A stretch of DNA of 18,377 nt from Candidatus Hecatellales archaeon (GCA_003662305.1 QMXU01000005.1:1-18377), one strand, 5' to 3'. Shown: positions 7,313 through 15,006, counted from the stretch's first letter. The notes: generated from the sequence alone by a model not told the origin. Numbers and translations: made by a program.

Positions 7313-7672
7313 CTAGATTACCTCTTTTATTTCCTCTTCATCCGTCTTGTAGGTTGTGGCGTGGAGGTACCTGTAGAGGAACTCCAAGTTCTCGTAGGCT
7401 GTAGCGTCAAGCATCTGCCTAAGCCACTGTTTGCCCTGAGAAGTTAAACTGTAGACTTCCTTCCTTTCATACTTCTCTCTTTTCACCAAACCTTTTCTCT
7501 CCATGTTGTGGAGAAGCGGGTAGACTACTCTGGGGCTTAGGAGAATTTGAAGTTTACCATAGATCTTCGCGATTATTTCGTAGCCCCAGGAAGGTTTCTC
7601 TGCAAGCTGATAGGCGATTATAAGGTCTAGGAAGGACTTTATACATCTCTCCCTAACGTTCCTAACATAAAT
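7313..7672 (-). CDS. PadR-like winged-helix transcriptional regulator without a standard start codon
   Basis: The minus-strand frame ending at TAG 7313-7315 encodes a full PadR-type winged helix: FLDLIIAYQLAEKPSWGYEII, LLSPRVVYPLLHNMERKGLV and EVYSLTSQGKQWL, then a short C-terminal helix. PadR proteins are dimeric repressors that often control multidrug exporters and their own genes. The only ATG (7504) lies in the middle of the domain and would remove the first two helices. Upstream of it the frame is open back to the TAA (7679-7681) that ends the neighbouring gene in the same phase, with no ATG, GTG or TTG. I mark the frame from an ATT at 7672 (about 119 residues, a normal length); an ATA at 7642 behind GGGAGAG is another option. 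Read-through, non-standard initiation or a sequence error are all possible. Confidence 0.75.
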   Translation of the reverse strand: MYVRNVRERCIKSFLDLIIAYQLAEKPSWGYEIIAKIYGKLQILLSPRVVYPLLHNMERKGLVKREKYERKEVYSLTSQGKQWLRQMLDATAYENLEFLYRYLHATTYKTDEEEIKEVI

Positions 7673-7678
7673 GTTCGT

Positions 7679-8155
7679 TTAAACATCCCCCCTAAACAGG
7701 TTTCCACCATCCATTATCGGGGCCTGAAAATTTTGGGCAGGCTGTCTCCCCTTAATAAACCTGAAAATCTTGTAGAGTTCCCCCTCTTCTCCCCTAGCCC
7801 ACACAGCCTCAAAGCGGCCTCCGTAGTCTCTTTCAATTTTCTTTCTAGCCCTCTCAAGTCTTCTATAGAGGGCGTTGTACCTTCTGGCGTCAATTCCGCT
7901 GGAAGTTATTTTTCTTCCGAAAAAATGCTCAGCCACTTCGAAAAGGTTATGCTCAAAGTTTGGTTTTGAAAGAATGAACCTGACCAAGGTCTCCTGGTCT
8001 GGTATATACTCTTTGAGGCTTTCTTTTTCTCCCTCGAAAATTTTCTCAGTTCTATAGCCCTCAGACACAAGCCTGGCGATAAGCTCTTTGATTTCTTCAA
8101 TGTTTCCTTCGCTTTCAAATTCCATCCCTCTTATTCTAAATCTTAGCTTAACCAA
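7679..8155 (-). CDS. Unrecognised archaeal protein, probable winged-helix/DNA-binding
   Basis: I do not recognise a named family. The N-terminal part, VKLRFRIRGMEFESEG followed by a helix EEIKELIARLVSEG, looks like the small alpha/beta module that begins many archaeal hypothetical proteins. The middle part, from QETLVRFILSKP to RRLERARKKIERDYGG, is helix-rich, basic and wing-like. The frame continues to an ATG at 8185 (168 residues), but that ATG touches the TATA box at 8187-8198 and would not be on the transcript. I therefore prefer TTG at 8155, giving about 158 residues and a nearly leaderless start. It lies directly upstream of, and in phase with, the PadR-type gene and is divergent from the ABC operon, which suggests a regulatory role. 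Confidence 0.65.
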   Translation of the reverse strand: MVKLRFRIRGMEFESEGNIEEIKELIARLVSEGYRTEKIFEGEKESLKEYIPDQETLVRFILSKPNFEHNLFEVAEHFFGRKITSSGIDARRYNALYRRLERARKKIERDYGGRFEAVWARGEEGELYKIFRFIKGRQPAQNFQAPIMDGGNLFRGDV

Positions 8156-8177
8156 GCTCAGCCCATTATAGTTTTGC

Positions 8178-8192
8178 ATATACATTGTATAT
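8178..8192. promoter_or_regulatory. ATATACA-T-TGTATAT palindrome over the regulator promoter
   Basis: Seven-base arms are perfectly complementary around a single central T. The site overlaps the minus-strand TATA box. Known PadR-family operators are A+T-rich palindromes with ATAC/GTAT or ATGT/ACAT half-sites, so autoregulation by the adjacent PadR-type protein is a reasonable inference. Confidence 0.45.
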
Positions 8193-8198
8193 AAGCTT
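8187..8198 (-). promoter_or_regulatory. TATA box for the regulator pair
   Basis: On the minus strand it reads AGCTTATATACA. The predicted transcription start is near 8166, about 11 nt before the TTG at 8155. Confidence 0.5.
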
Positions 8199-8201
8199 TT
8201 C

Positions 8202-8297
8202 CATACAATTGACGTATAAAAACCTTAAGTTAAAGGTTTAATGGGCTTTTAAATCCTAAATAACCCGTATTTTCTACAAAAGGATTTGCATACAATT
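8202..8297. promoter_or_regulatory. Control region with repeated CATACAATT sites
   Basis: CATACAATT occurs at 8202-8210 and again at 8289-8297. The first copy is part of ATAC-N7-GTAT (8203-8217), which runs into a plus-strand TATA-like GTATAAAAA. With the 8178-8192 palindrome, three related sites lie between the divergent regulator genes and the ABC operon. The remaining intergenic DNA to 8459 contains a second TATA-like GTTAAATTC near 8421, closer to the first operon gene. Confidence 0.35.
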
Positions 8298-8459
8298 TCC
8301 ATATTCAAACACCCCGTTTTTCCAGCTTAGCCGCTCTCCTCCTCTTGCTGAGCCATGTACAGTTTCATGTGGATGTTTAAGCGTTTAGGCTTGGAGAAGG
8401 ATGTTTTCTGAGAGGAAAAAGTTAAATTCGTATTATCGCACAATTTTATCAGAGAGGAA

Positions 8460-8963
8460 TTGGCTCTAAAAATTTTGAAGCTTCGTATCTTAGACCCTTT
8501 TAAGCTTATAATCATTTTAGGTATAGTTGCGCTGGCAGGTCTCTCTGGGACGGTTGCTATATTCCTCTCCGTGCATCCCTATTTCAACCCCCTCCAGCAG
8601 CAGGAATTACCCCGTGGATGGGTTGATCCCCACACCTACGTTTCACCTTCAAACTTCACTATTCATACGGGTGAAACGGTGAGGGATGTTTTTTCCTACG
8701 CCGGAGCTGGAGGAGAATCTATTATAATCATCAGCACCCAGGTAATAAGCATCGAAAAGAAGGGAGAAATGGTAATCAAATTTAACGGGATAGAAATAGG
8801 CTCAACCTACGTGGAAACCCCAGGCGTAATAAGCACAAGTGTTGCCTCCTGTTGCTTCGTCTCTCTCGTAAGCGCCGGAGTTGATAACGTAGTAGAAATA
8901 ACCTCCAAAGGATATGAAGGAACCTTCCGTTACATAATCAAGATTCCGACACCTGGGGAATGA
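8460..8963 (+). CDS. Membrane-anchored extracytoplasmic protein of the ABC operon
   Basis: The 167-residue product is not one I recognise. A basic N terminus is followed by one hydrophobic segment (about residues 14-37), then a beta-rich domain that would face outside, with a Cys pair at 131-132 and a hydrophobic strand pattern up to residue 161. TTG at 8460 is preceded by GAGAGG and gives a clean anchor sequence. The stop overlaps the next start as ATGA (8960-8963), so it is translationally coupled to the following gene. As the first gene of an operon with a MacB-type transporter, it may be a periplasm-like accessory or adaptor; this is inferred only from context. Confidence 0.65.
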   Translation: MALKILKLRILDPFKLIIILGIVALAGLSGTVAIFLSVHPYFNPLQQQELPRGWVDPHTYVSPSNFTIHTGETVRDVFSYAGAGGESIIIISTQVISIEKKGEMVIKFNGIEIGSTYVETPGVISTSVASCCFVSLVSAGVDNVVEITSKGYEGTFRYIIKIPTPGE

Positions 8964-9301
8964 CGACGATGAGAAAGATAAATCTGCTTCCCCTAGTTGC
9001 TCTAATTCTAACTATAATGGTTTTCGCTTTATGCTTCATAAACGAGCTAAGTTGGGCTGCCTTGGAGCAGAGTGAAGCGAGGAAAACTGTTCGCGAAGTT
9101 ATAGGCCTTCCAAGCATAGCCTTAGGAACAAACTACGGTGCTACAAGAAACCCCCTGCTCGAAGTCTACTCCACCGCCCTCTACGATGTGCCCGGAGGCT
9201 ACTGCTACATTTACACCACAAGCTTCATAGGCTGGCCCATGTCGGACCCCAACTTCTTTGAAAAGGTTCCAGGCTTCAACTTCACAGCCATGAAGGGTTA
9301 G
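8960..9301 (+). CDS. Small secreted or membrane-anchored protein of the ABC operon
   Basis: The 113-residue product has a hydrophobic N-terminal segment (about residues 8-28) and a short extracytoplasmic part. The latter holds ARKTVREVIGLPS, NYGATRNPLLEVYST and an aromatic, Gly/Pro-rich end with YCYIYTTSFIGWP. No family is recognised. It overlaps the preceding gene by four bases and stops 2 nt before the permease gene, so it clearly belongs to the operon. The hydrophobic segment could be a cleaved signal peptide, in which case the mature chain of about 80 residues might be an exported substrate or a subunit of the transporter. Confidence 0.6.
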   Translation: MTTMRKINLLPLVALILTIMVFALCFINELSWAALEQSEARKTVREVIGLPSIALGTNYGATRNPLLEVYSTALYDVPGGYCYIYTTSFIGWPMSDPNFFEKVPGFNFTAMKG

Positions 9302-9303
9302 AA

Positions 9304-10494
9304 ATGTTAAAGAGACATAGAAACTTTTTCCACTATGCTCTCGACTGCCTTAAAAAGTATAAAACAAGAACCTTCGTAGTTTTAATCGCCTTCACCATAG
9401 CCATATCCATGCTTTCCTCTATCCTCTTCCTGAAGGACGGGCTTGAAAGGGAAGCGGAGTTGAGCGTAAGCCTTGCCCCCGACATAACCGTTTCATATTT
9501 GCAGGGCGGCCGTGTTCTCCTGCTTCCCTCCTCCTACATTGACAAGGCTTCGGAAATTAAAGGCGTCGTAAGGGCTCTACCCAGAATCTGGGGGTACGAC
9601 GGAAAAGGATTAAACACCTATACGGTTAGGGGCTTAGACCTGTCTGGCGTTGAAGTCGACTACGGGTTTTCAAACCTTGTTAAGAAAGGGAGGTTCCTCG
9701 TCCCGGAAGATGCTGGAACAGGTTCCATAGTAATAGGCGAACTGCTGGCCGGAGTTCTGAAAGTTGACGTAGGAGACACCATGATTCTCCTAAGCGAGTC
9801 CATCGAAGCAAACAGGTTTACGGTTGTCGGAATATTTTCCTCTGAAACCACTATATACACAGCTGACCTTATAGTCATGCCTATAGATGACGCCCGCAAG
9901 TTCTTCAAAATACCCGAAGGTTACGTAACCGACATGATAATCTACACGGACCCGGAGGTTCCTGTTGACAACGTAGCAGCAGAGCTTTCCACGATGCCTA
10001 ACGCTAGGGTGCTAACCAAGGACATCCTGCTCAGAGGCTACAAGGCTGCCTACGGGGGCAGAGGAGGCTTCCTTGTAACCTTCTGGGTTATACTTCTCTC
10101 AGCCGTAGCCCTCGTATGCTTCAGTCAGGCTACCATCGTCGGAAGAGAATCCATGTTCGAGGTTGGGCTGCTGAAAACTTTCGGCTTCACAACCCTCGAC
10201 ATCATCGAAATCCGCCTCATAGAAAGCTTGATCCTAGGCGTTTTCTCAGCCTCCCTGGGGATGGTTATCGGCATAGTTTATGACATCTGGTTTAAGGCAG
10301 GTATCTTCGCGCAGTCTCTGTTGGGCTGGGCTTTCCTCCCAGCCGAATTTCACATGCCCGTATACGTTAGTTTCCCATCCGTTTTCAGCCTGTACGCTGT
10401 AACCGTTCTACCTCTGCTTTTCGCTACGACGGTCCCAGCATGGCTTAACGCTATTACAGACCCTGAACTCGCCATGAGGAGGGCTGCAGCATGA
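9304..10494 (+). CDS. ABC transporter permease, FtsX/MacB/LolC type
   Basis: The 396-residue protein has the MacB-type layout: one membrane helix near 23-44, a large extracytoplasmic domain (about 45-250) with MacB-like blocks VVRALPRIWG, GRFLVPEDAG, IVIGELLA and FTVVGIFSSET, then three helices near 255-277, 305-328 and 355-380. The cytoplasmic loop EVGLLKTFGFTTLDIIEIRLIES is the usual coupling helix region that contacts the ATPase. This class does not carry solutes through the membrane in the classical way; it uses ATP hydrolysis to drive movements of its outer domain (mechanotransmission). ATG at 9304 follows the preceding stop directly, and the ATPase gene overlaps its end by ATGA. Confidence 0.9.
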   Translation: MLKRHRNFFHYALDCLKKYKTRTFVVLIAFTIAISMLSSILFLKDGLEREAELSVSLAPDITVSYLQGGRVLLLPSSYIDKASEIKGVVRALPRIWGYDGKGLNTYTVRGLDLSGVEVDYGFSNLVKKGRFLVPEDAGTGSIVIGELLAGVLKVDVGDTMILLSESIEANRFTVVGIFSSETTIYTADLIVMPIDDARKFFKIPEGYVTDMIIYTDPEVPVDNVAAELSTMPNARVLTKDILLRGYKAAYGGRGGFLVTFWVILLSAVALVCFSQATIVGRESMFEVGLLKTFGFTTLDIIEIRLIESLILGVFSASLGMVIGIVYDIWFKAGIFAQSLLGWAFLPAEFHMPVYVSFPSVFSLYAVTVLPLLFATTVPAWLNAITDPELAMRRAAA

Positions 10495-11168
10495 TAGAAA
10501 CTATGAACCTCACTAAAATCTACAATCCGGGAACCCCAAGGGAGGTGGTTGCAGCCAGAGACGTTAACATCCGCATAGACGACGGAACCATAACCATCCT
10601 GCGGGGGCCCAGCGGAAGCGGTAAAACAACCGTGCTGAGCATGATAGGCCTCATTTTAACGCCTTCCTCCGGGAGAATCCTAATAGACGGGGAGAATGTA
10701 ACCCGCTACTCAGACTACTGGAAAGCCCTATACAGGCGGATGAACGTGGGCTTCATCTTCCAGCACATAAACCTCCTACCAGGATACACCGCCATGGAAA
10801 ACGTGTTAATCCCGCTTTTATGCCTCGACGAGGATGTTCTGAACTACAAGAATAAGGCTCTAGAACTTTTCAAAAGGCTGAAGATCACGGAAAGGGTTGG
10901 CAACCTTGTGCAGCAGCTCTCCGGGGGGGAGCAGCAGAGAGTAGCCCTAGTCAGAGCTCTCGTCCGAGATCCGAAAATAATCTTGGCGGATGAACCCACG
11001 GTCTTCGTAGACGAGGAAACCGCAAGAATAGTTTTTGAAATGTTCGGAGAGCTTAGAGACCAGGGGAAAACCGTGGTGGTTTCAACTCATGACCCAAGAC
11101 TTATTAAAATAGCCGACCGGGTATACACTATGGAAAAAGGAACTGTAGTTCGAGAACAGGAAGCCTGA
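10491..11168 (+). CDS. ABC transporter ATPase, LolD/MacB type
   Basis: The 225-residue nucleotide-binding protein has Walker A GPSGSGKTT at 39-47, Q-loop Gln91 in FIFQHINLLPGYTAMENV, signature LSGGEQQR at 143-150, Walker B IILADEP ending at 169 with Glu168, and the switch His200 in STHDP. The D-loop region reads TVFVDEET instead of the more usual TGNLD. It pairs with the permease encoded just upstream (4-bp overlap) to form a dimeric FtsX/MacB-type transporter. A run of five T at about 11179-11183, shortly after the stop, could end the transcript. Confidence 0.93.
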   Translation: MIETMNLTKIYNPGTPREVVAARDVNIRIDDGTITILRGPSGSGKTTVLSMIGLILTPSSGRILIDGENVTRYSDYWKALYRRMNVGFIFQHINLLPGYTAMENVLIPLLCLDEDVLNYKNKALELFKRLKITERVGNLVQQLSGGEQQRVALVRALVRDPKIILADEPTVFVDEETARIVFEMFGELRDQGKTVVVSTHDPRLIKIADRVYTMEKGTVVREQEA

Positions 11169-11232
11169 CAAATGCCTCTTTTTCAGCTTGGTTTAGGGAG
11201 GATGGAAGAAAGGTTTTTTAAGACTTTTGACG

Positions 11233-11241
11233 GATATATTT
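11233..11241 (+). promoter_or_regulatory. TATA-like element upstream of the glycosyltransferase
   Basis: GATATATTT in the 149-nt gap after the ABC operon. A start near 11264 would leave a leader of about 54 nt. No strong Shine-Dalgarno precedes the ATG at 11318. Confidence 0.3.
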
Positions 11242-11317
11242 CGCCAGCAAGGATAAAATGTGGTTGCTGAGGCCCGTATCTTCTTGAAAACATAGTCTGG
11301 TCGAGTGGGGTTCAGAT

Positions 11318-12337
11318 ATGCAGGAACCGTATATTTCGGTAGTGGTTGCATGCTACAATAAAAGAGCTGTCATAGGCGAGTGTATAAGGGCTGTTCTAAG
11401 CCAGAACTATCGAAACTACGAGTTGATAGTTGTCGACGATGGCTCGACAGACGGCTCCATCGAAACTGTAAAAAAATTCAACAGCGGCCAGATGAAGATT
11501 ATTCAAACTGAGCATCAAGGAGTTTCAGCGGCAAAAAACACTGGAATAAAACATTCCAAGGGAAACATAGTCTTATTTCTCGACGGAGACTGTATCCTAG
11601 ACGGGGACGGGTTAAAAGAGCTTTCAAAGTCTTTCAGCAACCCTAAAATTGGATGTGTTGGAGGAAAGCTTCTAGCGATAAACGGTCAAAGCCTCATAGC
11701 CAAAACCGTTGAGCTGATACAGAACGGGGTTGAAAGGAAGTGGCCTTTTGGAGCCAACGTAGCCTACAGGAGAGAGGTCCTAGAGAAAACAGGGGGCTTC
11801 GACGAGCGGATGGAGGCAGGTGAAGACGTCGACCTATTCCTCAGAGCTGTAAAACTCGGCTTCGGCTATGTTTTCAACCCTAAGCTGAAGGCGAAAACCC
11901 TCAACCCATCAGCTTTAACAGGTTTCTTCAGGCAGAGGCTCCGTTGGGGTTCAGGCTTTGTTAACTTGTATGAGAAACATAGGGACGTCCTAACCTTCAA
12001 GGTGAAACGGTGCTTCCTGCTAACCGCAGCTCTGATTTTTTCTCCTTTCCTCATGCTTTTAGACTGGAGGTTTATCTGGCTTTTCCTTGTCATGTTTGCT
12101 GTTAACTTTTTAAGGTTCATTCCCCTGTCCATCAGGCTTTACAGGAACAATAGTGGAAGCATTTTATCCGCTTTCCTAGCGGTTCCCTTCCTAAAAATCG
12201 TGAACGCCATAGCCTACCTACTGAGTCTCATCTACCTGAAAATCCTTGAATTCGCTGGGAAACGCCATAGGCTGGAGCCTTTCAGCTGCCAGCTGGAGAA
12301 AAGTTTAGACATGAAACCACCGCTGAAAACTAGATAG
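11318..12337 (+). CDS. Family 2 glycosyltransferase with C-terminal membrane helices
   Basis: The 339-residue enzyme is a GT2 (GT-A fold) glycosyltransferase, probably transferring a sugar from a nucleotide donor to a lipid or surface glycan at the inner face of the membrane. Motifs are ISVVVACYNK at the start, DDGSTD at 40-45, the metal-binding DGD at 89-91, GED at 168-170 for the catalytic base region, and QRLRW at 206-210, the (Q/R)xxRW motif of processive or membrane GT2 enzymes. Two or three hydrophobic helices follow (about 230-300). Acceptor unknown. It has its own upstream gap and is not clearly in an operon. Confidence 0.88.
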   Translation: MQEPYISVVVACYNKRAVIGECIRAVLSQNYRNYELIVVDDGSTDGSIETVKKFNSGQMKIIQTEHQGVSAAKNTGIKHSKGNIVLFLDGDCILDGDGLKELSKSFSNPKIGCVGGKLLAINGQSLIAKTVELIQNGVERKWPFGANVAYRREVLEKTGGFDERMEAGEDVDLFLRAVKLGFGYVFNPKLKAKTLNPSALTGFFRQRLRWGSGFVNLYEKHRDVLTFKVKRCFLLTAALIFSPFLMLLDWRFIWLFLVMFAVNFLRFIPLSIRLYRNNSGSILSAFLAVPFLKIVNAIAYLLSLIYLKILEFAGKRHRLEPFSCQLEKSLDMKPPLKTR

Positions 12338-12343
12338 ACTAAA

Positions 12344-12353
12344 GCTTATATGG
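12344..12353 (+). promoter_or_regulatory. Remaining TATA box of the decayed hdr locus
   Basis: GCTTATATGG is a good box A, about 53 nt before the GTG at 12401 where HdrA similarity begins. It suggests that the promoter has survived although the coding sequence is broken. Confidence 0.35.
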
Positions 12354-12400
12354 AGTTAAAAAGGCTGAACAGTTTTTGTGGCCGGCATCTTTCATGGTGG

Positions 12401-13203
12401 GTGACCTTCTTGGCAGTAGAACCTAAAGTTGGAGTTTACGTCTGTCGTTGTAAGGGTAACATTTCAGATGTGTGAAAACCGAAGAAGTGAAAGACATGGC
12501 TTCTAGGTGTCACCATTGCCAAGGAGATGGAACATGCCTGCGGGATGAACTCGCAGAAAGTAATCATCAGTGACATCAGGAAGCTGGGGCTTGACAGGGT
12601 TGTAGTAGCCTGCTGCACCTCAGGGTAGAAGGATACGTTGGAAACTTCGAGGTATCTCTCCTCAAGAAGCCCAGGTACATGGACGAATCTAAATGTGTAA
12701 GCTGCGGGGAATGCCCTAAAATCTGCCCTGTTAAGCTTCCCAACAAATTCGATTACGGGCTAAGCCAGCATAAGGCTATCTATCTACCCTTCGAGGAGGT
12801 TGTACCCAAACGCTACCTAATAGACCCGGAAAACTGCCTTAAATTCACCAAAAAACGTCTGCGAGGTCTGCAAGAAGGTTTGCAAAGCTGACGCCATAAA
12901 CTTCGAGATGAAGGAGGAAATCATTAAAGTAACCGCGGACATCCTAATAATCACCACAGGAATAGAAGCCCTCGACGCTAGGATGAAGGAAAACTACGGT
13001 ACGGCCGTTACATGAACGTGGTTATATCCCCCAAATCAAACGCATGATAGTTCCAACAGGCCCCACCAAGGGGAAAATAATTCGGCTTGGAGACTGTAAG
13101 AAGCCTAAAAAGATTCGCCTTCATCCTCTGTGTGGGCTCTAGGGATGAACAAGTTGGAAACCTTTACTGCAGCTGAGTGTGCTGCATGTATGCGATAAAG
13201 GAG
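12401..13203 (+). pseudogene. hdrA: Decayed heterodisulfide reductase subunit A (hdrA)
   Basis: Pieces of HdrA appear in order but in changing frames. From GTG 12401 comes KVGVYVCRCKGNISDV, then a TGA at 12473; AKEMEHACG and DIRKLGLDRVVVACCTSG follow. The next recognisable piece is VEGYVGNFEVSLLKK, so roughly 150 residues with the FAD-binding GxGxxG domain are missing. Then come the ferredoxin motif CVSCGECPKICPV, PNKFDYGLSQHKAIYLPF and IDPENCLKF; a frameshift in an A run near 12855; CEVCKKVCKADAI in the next frame; further shifts near 13005-13035 and 13100; and FILCVGSRDEQVGNLYCS followed by an in-frame TGA (13174-13176) where Arg is usual, then VCCMYAIKEA. In life HdrA is the flavin and iron-sulfur hub of soluble heterodisulfide reductase. 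No functional product is possible without several corrections. Confidence 0.88.
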
Positions 13204-13467
13204 GCTTCTTTCTTAAGAGGCGTGACCCTAGACCACGTGAAAGCCTGCGAAAAGCAGAGGCAGGCTTCATTGCGACCTCCTGCGTCTTCTGCCAGTTCCA
13301 GTTCGATGTGGGGCAAACAGGGATTGAAGAACTCCGAGAGGAGGAACGCATACCAGTGCTTCACATAACCCAGCTCCTGGCTCTAGCCCAAAGGCTTCAA
13401 ACCCGACGAGGTAGGAATATACAGCCATAAGGTTCCAGCTGTAAGGCTTCTGGAAAAGCTAGGGTAA
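13204..13467 (+). pseudogene. hdrB: Remnant of heterodisulfide reductase subunit B (hdrB), C-terminal part
   Basis: Directly after the HdrA remnant the sequence encodes the last part of HdrB: LRKAEAGFIATSCVFCQFQF with the CxxC of the second CCG motif, DVGQTGIEEL, and IPVLHITQLLALAQ. A frameshift near 13390 follows, then GFKPDEVGIYSHKVPA and RLLEKLG with TAA at 13465-13467. The first CCG motif and the N-terminal two thirds are gone, as is any hdrC. A deletion has therefore joined the end of hdrA to the end of hdrB. HdrB normally holds the non-cubane iron-sulfur clusters that cleave the CoM-CoB disulfide. Confidence 0.85.
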
Positions 13468-13617
13468 GCCTCCGCAGGCCCAAGCCCCCATTCCTTCGAT
13501 AATTACCTTAACCCTCCTTTTCGGCTGCCATAAATTAGAGCTTCTCCTTTCTAAGCTTGCAAACACAAGGTAAATTACCGACTTTAGGAATAGGAGTTAT
13601 AGACGCCTGCGAGAACC

Positions 13618-14979
13618 ATGGGGGTTTCTATGCCTAAGAATATAGTGATAGGGGGAGGTATTGCCGGTTTCCATGTGCTTGAGGATGTTCTTAAAAGAGC
13701 ACCGGAGCAAGCGAAGAATTTCATGCTCATAACAAAGGAGAAGTTGGGCTGGCCTTCCACATGCGGTATCCCCTTTGGCCTGGCGGGGGAATACGACTTA
13801 AAACAGCTTGAAATACGCCCGCCCAGCTACTATCGGGAGAAAGGTTTTGACGTAAAAACTGAAACGGAGGTGACAAGCATAAACATTGAAGACAGCACCG
13901 TCAGCATAGGCGAAGAAAGAATAGGATACGACAAGCTCATTATCGCAACAGGAAGAAAGCCTTTTCTTCCACCCATAAAAGGAATAGCATTGGAAGGCGT
14001 CTACACACTTAGCACCCTAACAGATGCCTTCAAAGTTGAGAAAGCCATGAAAGACGCGAAGGAAGCCGTTATAATCGGCGCTGGCGTAGTCGGATTGGAA
14101 ACCGCCGCAGCGTTTTCTTCTAAGGGAATTAAAACCACCGTAGTGCGCTCACGTGCTGGTTCACTACCTTCAGTTCTGCCTTTAAACATCGACCCAGACA
14201 TGGCGGCTATTGTTCAGAAAAGGCTTGAAGACCGTGGAGTACAGGTTATGGCTAGTGCAGCGGTAAGCTCCATTAACGGAAAAGAAAAAGTGGAGTCCGT
14301 CACCGCAGGAGGCAGAGAAATCCCCGCCGATCTTGTTGTGGTGGCCACCGGAATACGCCCAGAAGTTGAGCTGGCAAGAAAGGCTGGAATCGAAATAGGC
14401 GAAACGGGAGGAATCAAAACTGACAGCGCTCTCCACGTGAAGAAGGGTAAAACATATCTTAGTAATGTTTATGCTCTCGGTGACTGTGTCGAGGTTATAA
14501 GCGGGGTAACCTACCGGCCTGTTCTAAGCGCGCTGGGTTCAACCGCATCCTTACAGTCAAGAGTTATCGTGGATAACCTGTTAGGAGGAAAATCTATTGT
14601 CCCCTTCTACCTCAGCCCTTTCGTAACGTCCATAGCAGGGTTGCAGGTAGGCTCTGTCGGAGCTACCTTTCACACAGCAACAAACATCATCGGAATCGAG
14701 CCTATTATAGGCAAATCAACAAAGCTAACCCGCGCAAGATACTACCCCGGAGCAAAACAGGTTACAGTAAAGCTTTTGTTTGACTGTGAAAGGCTGATTG
14801 GTGCACAAGTGATTTCAGAGGAAACAGTTGCAGAAAGAATTAACCTGCTTACCATCGCGATCATGAAAGAGCTTACCGCGAAAGAGCTCTGGCTGATGGA
14901 GCGGTGCTTCAACCCAGCGGTTTCACTGATGACCGACGCCATCGTAGACGCAGCCATGGACGCACTAAACAAAATGTAA
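13618..14979 (+). CDS. FAD-dependent pyridine nucleotide-disulfide oxidoreductase, CoA-disulfide reductase/NADH oxidase-like
   Basis: The 453-residue flavoprotein belongs to the single-cysteine class of disulfide reductases. FAD-binding GGGIAG is at 12-17, the redox-active Cys49 sits in PSTCGIPFGLAG, LIIATG is at 108-112, NAD(P)-binding GAGVVG is at 154-159, and the second FAD motif YALGDC is at 285-290. A C-terminal dimerisation domain includes GAQVISEE. Relatives reduce CoA disulfide, polysulfide or oxygen with NAD(P)H; the substrate here is unknown. Tyr pairs typical of true CoA-disulfide reductase are not obvious. The start is ATG 13618 or, four codons later, ATG 13630, which gives MPKNIVIGGG and is equally plausible. 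It lies between the dead hdr locus and the CoM methyltransferase-like gene. Confidence 0.85.
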   Translation: MGVSMPKNIVIGGGIAGFHVLEDVLKRAPEQAKNFMLITKEKLGWPSTCGIPFGLAGEYDLKQLEIRPPSYYREKGFDVKTETEVTSINIEDSTVSIGEERIGYDKLIIATGRKPFLPPIKGIALEGVYTLSTLTDAFKVEKAMKDAKEAVIIGAGVVGLETAAAFSSKGIKTTVVRSRAGSLPSVLPLNIDPDMAAIVQKRLEDRGVQVMASAAVSSINGKEKVESVTAGGREIPADLVVVATGIRPEVELARKAGIEIGETGGIKTDSALHVKKGKTYLSNVYALGDCVEVISGVTYRPVLSALGSTASLQSRVIVDNLLGGKSIVPFYLSPFVTSIAGLQVGSVGATFHTATNIIGIEPIIGKSTKLTRARYYPGAKQVTVKLLFDCERLIGAQVISEETVAERINLLTIAIMKELTAKELWLMERCFNPAVSLMTDAIVDAAMDALNKM

Positions 14980-15006
14980 GATTATCAGGCATCCTCAGCG
15001 GAAACA

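Noticed and set aside
7313..7504. 63-residue regulator starting at ATG 7504
   Set aside because: It would start in the middle of the winged helix; the upstream in-frame sequence clearly encodes the rest of the PadR domain.
8327..8515. Minus-strand 62-codon frame ahead of the ABC operon
   Set aside because: Half of it is antisense to the start of the first operon gene and it shows no known motif, although its end (HMKLYMAQQEEESG) is not obviously random.
11260..11320. tRNA-like GGTCGAGTGGGGTTCAG near 11300
   Set aside because: No acceptor stem, anticodon arm or proper T-arm can be built around it.
12679..12891. Separate small ferredoxin-like gene
   Set aside because: Its motifs are the internal ferredoxin segment of HdrA and the flanking frames continue HdrA in both directions, so it is part of the pseudogene.
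13179..13430. Separate small CxxC protein
   Set aside because: The sequence is the C-terminal end of HdrB with its own frameshift, not an independent gene.
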